Of a DNA stretch of 64,000 bases, positions 47,228 through 64,000 are shown piece after piece (within the stretch, counting starts at the first letter, position 1; every line of letters starts with the position of its first letter). Source of the DNA: Spisula solida (taxonomy: Eukaryota; Mollusca; Bivalvia; Venerida; Mactridae); the NCBI GenBank assembly GCA_947247005.1, contig OX365949.1, forward strand, positions 9,434,001-9,498,000. The letters run 5' to 3'. The position numbers and the translations under genes were made by a program. Under the pieces are notes generated by a model. That model was not told the origin of the DNA. It searched no databases and worked only from the letters and a program-made list of their open reading frames with translations.

Positions 47228-47564
47228 ATGTTTACCGGGATGCACCGAATCTTACTCGATATACCCGGGTCAGTGAACCGTCGTACAACCATAACAACAC
47301 TGGATCGGCAAGACGAACCTTGGTGAACCGTGATACTCTTACCAAACTGGCAAAAGAGGCCCGGGTGTTTTAAAATGTTTAAAGCCTCGTGGAGTCATCA
47401 GGAGTACCGGCAGGAATGGTCGTAATATGATAGTCAATATTTTAAACATGATAGAGATAATCAATATGGAGGATATAACATGGTAGTTGGTACCGATGAT
47501 GGTCATTTTCATGGGCAATATACAAATATGAGACCACATGAAGGCTTAGGTACACACACATACA

Positions 47565-47681
47565 CAAAGGGATTCGATCCGATAAAAATATCTTTCACAT
47601 CTATACTATGAATATCTAATAATATATTAGATATTCATAGTATAGATGTGAAAGATATTTTTATCGGGTCGAATCCCTTTG
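47565..47681. mobile_element. 117-bp near-perfect hairpin MITE
   Basis: CAAAGGGATTCGATCCGATA starts the left arm, and TATCGGGTCGAATCCCTTTG ends the right. The 55-bp arms pair with about one mismatch, through ATCTTTCACATCTATACTAT. A transcript would form a long double-stranded stem. Confidence 0.9.
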
Positions 47682-48064
47682 CACACACACTCACACACAC
47701 ACATCTGTCTTTATGGGTTTGATAGAGTTATTACTTATGATAGACCATATCAGAATGGTTATTGTAACAATTTACTGTAGTGATGTATCGTTCACATACT
47801 CTACCACAAATGATGATTTGAGAAACCGAGCAATAACAATGATTTTAGAAACTCGACTAATAAAACCAGATGGTTCTTTAGTTTAGTTTAAACATATTTT
47901 ATTGCCCAAACAAAATACACAAACAATTTATACAAATATTTCTATAAATACATTTTAAATACATGGGTAAAAGGGTCGAGCCACAAGTTCCAAAACTTAG
48001 TTACGGCTCTCCCCTTAAAGGAACTCTTCCTGTGAATGGTCTGACTATATCATGCATTTTGAAC

Positions 48065-48330
48065 AGATAGCTACATGGAATAGGTGGGATAATGCCCACA
48101 AAGCATGCATGCTGTCCATTAATTTGCGAGGCGAAGCTAACCGTTTACTTTCAACCTTAAGACCTGAACCGTTAGATGACTATTTTGAAATCAAACGCGT
48201 GTTAACACAAATATTTAGGCCCAATGAGTGAGAACTTGATTATCGGCGCGAATTCCGTAATAGAACACGTATTTAAGGTGAATTAGTATTTGGTTATGGT
48301 TACGCCTTGAGAATATTAGGTCAAAAATGA
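48065..48330 (+). pseudogene. LTR-retrotransposon gag remnant, N-side piece
   Basis: The plus strand reads IATWNRWDNAHKACMLSINL, then RGEANRLLSTL, EIKRVLTQIFRPNE, a stop, YRREFRNRT, another stop and GYALRILGQ. The tryptophan-rich start and the LRGEA-x-x-LL and Y-x-x-EF-x-x-R pattern match gypsy-type retrotransposon capsid proteins. Stops show it is dead. Confidence 0.65.
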
Positions 48331-48584
48331 TTCCATTGCGGATAAGGGGAATTTCTCTCCCACCCACTTTGATATCCTGAATTATATCTTGTACGTACTT
48401 GGCTGACTCAGAGTGTCATATGAATGTTGCTCCCTAGCATTACATCATGGTTCCATTGATTGATTAGGAATTGAGTAATTGTTCCCACCATCAATATTAC
48501 GGGATGCAGAACCTCTATTGTTATGGGTTGAACCAGTAGTGGGAAATGAAGCCCTTTGCTCTCTTTGGTTTATGGTTTGGTCAA

Positions 48585-48860
48585 CTACAGCAGCTGCTTT
48601 AATACCTCAACACTAAATTCAGATTTTAGATTAGTTGGCCAAAGGGAAGATACTACATGTTCCTTTGGTAAGTGAGTTGTCCCCCTTAGATCCTTATCAA
48701 TGGGTTTCGAAACCTTATCAAGAGACCCTTGTAATGTTGTGTATTCCACCGCAGCACTAATAGCCACGTCCAAAGAAGTGGGATGGGACAATCGCACATG
48801 CTTCTGCAATTCAAAGTTACCTAACCCATGAATGTATTGATCAATAATGCATTATTCCAA
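48585..48860 (-). pseudogene. LTR-retrotransposon gag remnant, C-side piece, opposite strand
   Basis: The minus strand reads IDQYIHGLGNFELQKHVRLS, then HPTSLDVAISAAVEYTTLQG and SLDKVSKP. This is the capsid segment that normally follows the piece at 48065-48330, but on the other strand. The two probably derive from one gag split by an inversion, or from two insertions. Confidence 0.65.
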
Positions 48861-48894
48861 CGCATTTTGTACTTAAAATTATTCTTCTTCTTAA

Positions 48895-49360
48895 AATCGT
48901 GCTTGGAATAGTTCTGTAATTGTTCTTGTTCTTGTAATTGTACTTGTAATTGTTCTGATTTTTGTTATTGTTTTGGATATTTTTGTACTTGTTCTTATAA
49001 TTATTCTTGTTCTAGGAATTGTTCTAATTCTTGCAATTGTTCTAGTTCTTGTAATTGATATTGTAATTGTAGTTTTTCTATTTCTTGTAATTGTTCACGT
49101 AATTTTTCTTGTTCTTGTAATTTCTTTTGTTGTAAATGTTCTTGTAATTGTCATTGTTCTTTTTGTTGTATTTGTTTTTGTTTTACATGGTTCTTGTAAT
49201 TGTTCTAGTTCTCATAATTGTTCTTGTAATTGTTCTTGATTTTGTAATTGTTCTTGTATTTTTTCTTGTTCTTGTAAATGCTTTTGTTGTAAGTTGTACT
49301 TGTTCTTTTTGTTGTAATTGTTCTTGTTTTTGTCATGGTTCTTGTAATTGTTCTTGCTTT
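48895..49360 (+). repeat. Low-complexity TTCTTGTAATTG tract
   Basis: Degenerate tandem TTCTTG and TAATTG hexamers give long valine-, leucine- and isoleucine-rich frames that are artefacts of the repeat. The tract ends at a CCCAGTCAACACTACGGCAC block, whose inverse lies near 51200-51230. Confidence 0.85.
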
Positions 49361-49718
49361 TGTTCCCAGTCAACACTACGGCACTGGCCCGGTACTGGCA
49401 AATAATCGTACTATCGGCGAACTACCGGCATCGACATTCCGGCACTGTACCAGTACTGGCCCGATGCTGCTTATCATTGTAGTTTTATCTGGCGATCATA
49501 TCTAACTCACTGCTGGCATGCATCATGTACTGGGCAAGCAAGGCCCAGTTCAGGACGTTTACATTCTAGTATCCATGTTACTTTGTACAAAATGTATCGA
49601 TATGTGTACACAAATTATTCAATTGAGAATATTTATTTCAAATTACTAGAAAATGCAATTGCGTAAATCTCTAAATTAATTTCTAACAAATTATCATGAA
49701 AAGAAAAGTGCATGACAT

Positions 49719-50330
49719 ATCCTTTCCGCTACCATAGCGTACTTATGCAGACTCGCCGAGATGGCCATTTCGGCCTTCCGTAGTTTTCGACCTAAATGCC
49801 CAAATTCGGGAATTTTGCTGTCATGGGTACACAGGCATCCCAGACTACAGAATATTACGGGCCCATGGTCGTGCACAGGTTTTTGGGCCCGCTAAACCCC
49901 TTTAAAGAGGGCTTTGAACGTAGATTTTACAAAACTGAAATTACTGGTCCTACCCGCCATTGCGGTACGATTCCCTGTGGAATTGCATTAACATTTAGCG
50001 CCAAAACGTTTTTATTTTTCTATAGCAGGAATATAAGGCTAGACAAAGGGGTCAGGAACAATGCCCTAAAGGGGCCAAAAAGTAGGCCTGTCAAGCTAAA
50101 AAAAAAAAAAAAGTTTTTCGCGCAAGGGTCACCATCACATCGTCATTTCCGGTGACCTTTAGTCGAAATATTGACATTTGTTTCTACTTTCGGTTTAGGG
50201 TAGGTGTGTAGCATCCGGATGTATCGAGTTTTTATCAGTGCTGCAAGTCAATATAGTCTCAGGGACAGGGTATAGGGATCATATGAATTTCTCATAACCC
50301 CCCAAAAAATCGTGGTAGCGGAAAGGATAT
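49719..50330. mobile_element. 612-bp MITE with ATATCCTTTCCGCTACCA ends
   Basis: ATATCCTTTCCGCTACCA on the left is mirrored by TGGTAGCGGAAAGGATAT on the right. The interior has no recognisable protein; the 119-codon frame at 49796-50155 resembles nothing known and lies wholly within the element. Confidence 0.7.
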
Positions 50331-51220
50331 AGAAAATTAATTATTTTGTTAATATGGTAATTTGTAATAATATAATGATATTTTAGTATATGACTACTAA
50401 AAACACTACTACTGCGTATTAATTCCAGTCTATAATTGTCAAAAAAATATATTGAGTTGTTTAAAAAATGAATTATTAGCTATGCATTGTATTTAAAAAT
50501 AATCGAGCATGCGAATTTTGTTATGTGTATGTCGTTCACTATCATACAATACGGGCATTTTTAAACGATGTGCACATTACATTAATAAGTGAGTGTGTAA
50601 AAGAACTTACTCAGACCAATTACTCATGTTATAACATCTACTACTCATAGTAAATTATACACAGTTATCTTCTCTCAAATCAATTAAGGGGTCAGTATGT
50701 TATCTGCTTTCACATCTCGTGAAGTAATTATGTCCGGACACAAATAGAAATCCTTACTGACTTTAAGTCTGTGAGAAAGTTCAATTCAAACATGTACACA
50801 TGAAGATTCTGGGAGAATGTATCGAACAACGAAATGTAAGTTAAATCGTATAGAATCAAATTTCGTTCATTCAGTAGTACGTAGATTAACAATATTACTT
50901 TAATGAAAATAAGTGTGCTTTAATATTTCACTCATAATTAACGCAACAAGACCATGCCTTTGATGATTTTCAGCTTGTTTCTGGATGCACATAACAATTT
51001 GATTCTTAATATAATTTCAGAGAACAGCGAAAATGATATTAAAATGCCAGTGCATGGACCATGGATTTCCCGTTATACGCAGATGCATCTGGCTGCAATG
51101 TGCCAGTACTGTGCCAGCCATGCGCCATTGATTCCCCATCATCTGCCAACAATTGGACAGTACTGTACTAGCAATGTGCTCCTTGATGAGTACGATAATG
51201 GGCCAGTACCGGAGTGCTGA
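50331..51220. other. AT-rich stretch without supported gene
   Basis: No gene is visible. From about 51040 to 51230 there is GC-richer DNA with TGCCAGTACTGTGCCAGC-type words, which partly mirrors 49365-49520. Confidence 0.35.
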
Positions 51221-51224
51221 CTGG

Positions 51225-51395
51225 GTTCTTATTGTTGTCATGGTTCTTGGTGTTGTCATGGTTCTTGTTGTCATGGTTCTTATTGTTGTCATGGTTCTTG
51301 TTGTTGTCATGGTTCTTGTTGTCATGGTTCTTATTGTTGTCATGGTTCTTGTTGTCATAGTTCTTGTAATTATTATTGTTCTTGTGATTGTTTAA
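51225..51395 (+). repeat. GTTCTTGTTGTCATG tandem tract
   Basis: About ten alternating 12- to 18-base units of GTTGTCATGGTTCTT. The repetitive valine and threonine-methionine frames on both strands are artefacts of the tract. Confidence 0.88.
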
Positions 51396-52540
51396 AATGC
51401 ATTTTTTGCTTAATGTTGCATAGCCTTTGTAAATTGTGTTGTCTAATCAGAATCAAACATTTGTTATTTTACTATTTGTAATACTTTATGTACATATATA
51501 TTGTACAACGTTATTATTGTAATTATATGCATGAAAAGGCCCTTGATTGAAAAATAAATTCCAGCCTTCTCAATCTTCGACTGTGTTCGACCAACAACAC
51601 TGTGTATTATTACAACATTATCAAAAAAGTTTATTCTTCTAATTTCTTAAGGAGGCTATATATATGGTTAAACGTCAAATAGTTTTGCCTTAGCTCCGTA
51701 TATTACGCACCGCATAAAAATATTAAACGCCGCGGAAAATACTCTCGTCGACTAGTAAACTTTTCCAGAGGTAAACATTAAATTTATTTAGAATATATTA
51801 AATATATGGTGTAAATATACACATTTTGCAATTTTGTGTTACAGTATATATTAAATTAAATTACCATATTATTGTAAAAATGAATCTTAATTGAATTAAG
51901 ACCGCTACAGAAAGAATGTGCTTAAAAGTGTATTATGCAACATGATTTCGCGACCTGATCATTGATAATTTCTAGGTTACTAACTTAGAACGAAGAGATT
52001 GGCATCATTTTTAACATCAATGATTCATGATGCTTTGTTTGCGTGGCTGCCATAACTTAAGAGGCTCGGGACAGACTTCTTGAAAACTGTCGGACCTATG
52101 GAAAACCAAATTTCGGTCCGACTGTCCATTACTCATCTCAAGCCTATTATTGTGTACGAGTTAACAAACATAAATTCACTACAAGCAGTTAATATGTAAC
52201 GTGAGCTTTCATTGGTTCATGATGAGTGACATCAAGTTCAATCAATAAGTGGAAAATACTGACAACTTATTTAAAATCAAGCTTGATATAGCGTGGAGAG
52301 ATCGAAGGTTTAACCTGAACGGTATATACTAGCGACGCAAATTTTTAAATTTTTGTTGGCTTTTTCAAACGGAAACCGGAAAAATGTACAACTAATTTAT
52401 GGAGTCTACAAGCGCAATGAGCGCTTACTCAACTCCGAAGAAACAGTAAACAAAGTAAACAGTAAAGTAAACAAATAATTTCAGGTGAAGCTGATCGTAA
52501 AACATTAGTTCTTGATGGAAACAAAGTATTGATATTAATG
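51396..52540. other. AT-rich stretch without supported gene
   Basis: Nothing recognised on either strand; only short frames without splice signals. Confidence 0.4.
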
Positions 52541-52545
52541 TGACA

Positions 52546-52945
52546 GGGTGAGAAAAATGTGCAACTAGCCCGGGGCTCGAACCCAGGACCCTTCACTTTC
52601 AGGCAAATGCTCTAGCCGCTACCAACTGAGCTAGCCGACAGCCTACACAAGTTTCTCCCCTATAAGTAATCAAATTCTATACCCTCTACTACATGTATAC
52701 CCCTTCCTTGAAGTATTTATCCTTACATTTCTGGAGTTATCAGAACCTCTGTGGGGCGTTCTAAGAGTGTTATGTGGGTTATTTACGTTGGGCGCCAAAT
52801 GAGAAAAATGTGCAACCAGAATGAGATAAGTGCTCGAACCCAGGACCCTTCGCTCACAGGGTGAATGCTCTACCGACTGAGTTACCCGGCTGCCTACACA
52901 AGTTTCCCCCCTATTAGTTATCAAATCCTATACACACTACTACAT
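52546..52945 (-). mobile_element. Tandem pair of tRNA-derived SINE units
   Basis: Two units share AATGAGAAAAATGTGCAAC, a tRNA-like head and a CCTACACAAGTTTC to CTACTACAT tail. On the minus strand the first head reads GGCTAGCTCAGTTGGTAGCG with GGGTTCGAGCCCC. The second reads GGTAACTCAGTCGGTAGAGC with GGGTTCGAGCAC. Anticodon-loop positions look like GAA in the first and GTG in the second, but the first has an insertion in its D-arm. These are SINE or tRNA pseudogenes, about 265 bp apart. Confidence 0.65.
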
Positions 52946-53401
52946 TAATTTAAACTCGATTTCAACTTGATTTAAATTTTATATTTCTTTGTATAGATAA
53001 CTAGTGTAGTGGTATATTATAGACTGACCTTTCAAATCACAGCGAGTTTAGTATATAAGCTGCCCATAGGATGTTTGACTGTTTAAAGGACTGGCAGATT
53101 TTAAAGGCTTGTCAGTATTTTCAGCTTTCTGGAAGACGGTCAGGATGTCTCATAGGAAGTCTAAAACGCTCACTGATCAATTACAGTTACACTATTCATC
53201 CAATCCTTCCTACATCCTAATGAGTAATCGTATTTAAATCCATCTTTTAAATATTCTTATCCATCTCATAAGAATAAGTGGATTGAATTCTATATATCTT
53301 ACAAAAAGTTCAAAACTTATCTCTGCTCGTTAACTTAAAGATGATTGACTAGAGATTACATTTTTTCTGTACGAATGTAAGTTTCTCATTATATTTTGCA
53401 G

Positions 53402-61909
<8,508 letters not shown>

Positions 61910-61910
61910 C

Positions 61911-62122
61911 ACTACAATCACAGTGCCAGTCTGTGTAACCATCTTTAATCAGCTCTCCTTTTTGGAGGTTAAATGACAAAATCAGTCTGTTGAACCATCT
62001 ACAGCTCTTCTTTAAGGAGGTTAAATGACAAAGCCAGACTGTTGAACCATCTACAGCTCTTCTTTATGGAGGTTAAATGACAAAACCAGTCTGTTGAAAC
62101 ATCTGCTACTCTTCTTTTTTAA
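61911..62122 (+). repeat. 52-bp tandem repeat in the CCDC102A 3' UTR, about 4 copies
   Basis: GGAGGTTAAATGACAAAA, CAGTCTGTTGAACCATCT and ACAGCTCTTCTTTA recur with a 52-bp period, starting right after the stop codon. The first copy is the most divergent. Confidence 0.9.
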
Positions 62123-63300
62123 GGAAGTGTGCTAGTTCAGAAGAATCGACCTTTGATAAAAAATATTTGTGTACATTGTCAGTGTAATTGTTTGAATGTG
62201 TGTGTGATTGACAGTATTGATGACTGTGAACCTTTAAATACACTGGTTGGTGTCGGTGTAAGCAGTCTCAGTATTTTTAATGTCCATGCATTCAAGGCAA
62301 TGAATATGATATCAAAAATATATTTCCATTACATCATCAGTTTTATAGTCAATTTAACTTGCATCACCATGTAAATTATGTAAATCAAAGATACGTTTCA
62401 GTAAATAGGGGCTATAGCTTGTAGTTCCACATTTTTGAGAATGTTTATGTTGGTTATGAATGAATCTCATTATTGTCAAATGTTAATGCACATTATATGG
62501 GAAATCTGTGTACTTATGTTGTAATGAATATGATATTTAGTTGACCTGTAGACTTGTAACCAAGATGTTTTTGTTATGAAAGTAACATAGTGTTGTGAGT
62601 GCATGCATTTATTATGTCATTTTGTTATACATTTCCATTTATATTCACAACAGACAATACTTCTATCAATGTAACTGACTATCGGAGTAGTAGCTGAAGA
62701 GAAGGCCACTCTGGAGAGATTACTCTTATTCTGGCTTTATTTATTTCAACTTGATTTTTTACATCTAAAAATGTTGATTTAGATAATTATTAGTATTGGT
62801 ATATATATATTGATAGTGCTGTTGTTGCACACAAAATCATATCATAATAACCTCTTCATTTGGTTTATACTTTTATACTTATTTATAAACATCAAATTAT
62901 TTTTCAGTGTTTACATTATTTCATATATGATTTTGTTATGTAAAGTTTTACAAAAGCTTGCAATTATTCATTGATTAAAATTCTATGTAAAAGCATCTTA
63001 TCAGTAATCTAAAATTCACATGACAGTGAATCGACTTATGTTTTTGTATGTGCAATATTAACCCTCATAGTTATTTTTGTTAAGATCTTTTTAGATGCTT
63101 TATCAGTTGAAAATATATTATATGCAGATTTAGAGACAATTTAAATGTCACAATGGCTTTGAATCAGGCTTACATCTTTCTTTATTCATCATGATCTTGG
63201 ATTAAATGGTCAGTACTCATTTTGTCACCATTTCTTTCTTAACATATTATCATTTGTTATGCCAGGTTAGCTTTCACAATTTTTCTATGATTTATAATCA
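62123..63300 (+). other. Probable CCDC102A 3' UTR and downstream flank
   Basis: AT-rich DNA with no splice-supported frame. I saw no canonical AATAAA; ATTAAA variants occur near 62973 and 63203 and could end the transcript. Confidence 0.4.
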
Positions 63301-63329
63301 TGGCCTGGACATTTTTAGCTTGACTTTTC

Positions 63330-63850
63330 GAAAAAAAAGTAGAGCTATAGTCGTGACGATTGTCTGCCTTGGTTAAGTTTATTCTAAGAGTCATTTTCTC
63401 AAAGGCTATCAAAGGTATTCACTTGCAACTCAACATAGTTATTCATCCTCATAAGAGAAGTCCATACGAAGAAGGCTGGTAACTCTGTGTCCTATATTTA
63501 TGGAGTTATATGCCTTTTTTTTGGACTTAGTACATAGAAATAATGGCAAATTGGACACATAAACTGAATTTTCTCAAACACTTTTAAAGCTTTCAACTTA
63601 AAAGTCAGCACACTTGTGGAATGTGATGACCTACATCTTCTGACAAGAGGAAACAACTCTATCCAGCATTTTATAAGAGTTATTTCCCTTTTCTGACTGA
63701 ATTTTTACACCAAAATGTCAATTTCTCAAAGACTATTAAAGGTATCAACTTGAAACTCAACATGGTTGTTCACCATCACAAGGGGAGTCCATATAGACAG
63801 GTTGGTAATCCTGTGACCTATACTTATGAGTTATCTTCCCTTGTTACTCT
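63330..63850 (+). repeat. Dispersed repeat family D, two tandem partial units
   Basis: TTCTCAAAG(G/A)CTAT, AACTCAACAT(A/G)GTT and the block GGT(A/T)GTAA-like CTGTG(T/A)CCTATA then GAGTTAT occur near 63398-63520 and again near 63722-63840. Between them lies CACACTTGTGGAATGTGATG and TGACAAGAGGAAACAAC. The same order appears at 37360-37730. Confidence 0.7.
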
Positions 63851-64000
63851 TAGAATTTCACTCACAGATGGGCAAGAGTACTATCAAGTACGAGAAAGTT
63901 GAGCGTCCAGCACTCGTAGGCAGTGCTCTTGTTATCTTAGTATGTCTCCAATATAAAGTGGGAAATACATTATTGATTTTGTGTTGGACACCTGGCAGTC

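Noticed and set aside
48973..49405. Two long valine/leucine/isoleucine frames that look like membrane segments
   Set aside because: They arise from the degenerate TTCTTG/TAATTG tract; composition, not coding, explains them.
49796..50155. 119-codon plus-strand frame
   Set aside because: It lies wholly inside a 612-bp MITE, ends in a poly-lysine run from an A tract and has no family resemblance.
51017..51358. Threonine/methionine repeat protein on the minus strand
   Set aside because: Translation of a GTTCTTGTTGTCATG tandem tract.
52560..52650. Functional tRNA-Phe
   Set aside because: The D-arm carries an insertion, stems do not close, and a near copy with the same tail lies next to it, which fits a SINE.

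Overview
The window looks like AT-rich genomic DNA from a lophotrochozoan animal, most likely a bivalve mollusc. This is inferred from multi-exon genes with GT-AG introns, a tandem pair of CBM39-GH16 beta-1,3-glucanase genes, a CCDC102A orthologue, and very dense short inverted-repeat transposons. No bacterial-style operons, rRNA genes or CRISPR arrays are present.

Three protein-coding genes can be rebuilt exon by exon. Two are head-to-tail paralogues on the minus strand (5689-14256 and 23653-34131). Each has 12 coding exons with the same phases, a signal peptide, an N-terminal CBM39-like glucan-binding domain and a GH16 domain with an intact E-x-D-x-x-E site. They are predicted secreted laminarinases or beta-glucan recognition proteins (438 and 449 residues). 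The third gene (53532-61909, plus strand, 7 coding exons, 513 residues) is a coiled-coil protein of the CCDC102A family.

Layout: 1-5.6 kb is gene-poor, with a LINE remnant and a MITE. 5.7-14.3 kb is GH16 copy 1. 14.3-23.6 kb is an intergenic block of foldback transposons, including a 4.4-kb element with long terminal inverted repeats. 23.6-34.1 kb is GH16 copy 2, with a broken LINE, SINEs and repeat arms in its introns. 34.9-53 kb holds no supported gene and is a museum of palindromic elements: hairpin MITEs, a 2-kb element built of about 21-bp modules around palindromic hexamers, a 3.7-kb mariner-ended nest of inverted repeats, an eight-copy interspersed 16-bp array, and a gag remnant in two opposite-facing pieces. 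53.4-62 kb is CCDC102A, followed by a repeat-rich 3' flank.

The most unusual signal is that minisatellites abut exon-intron junctions in all three genes. In two of them the repeat unit carries the splice site itself, giving arrays of decoy acceptors or donors, and every decoy I checked leads to an early in-frame stop.
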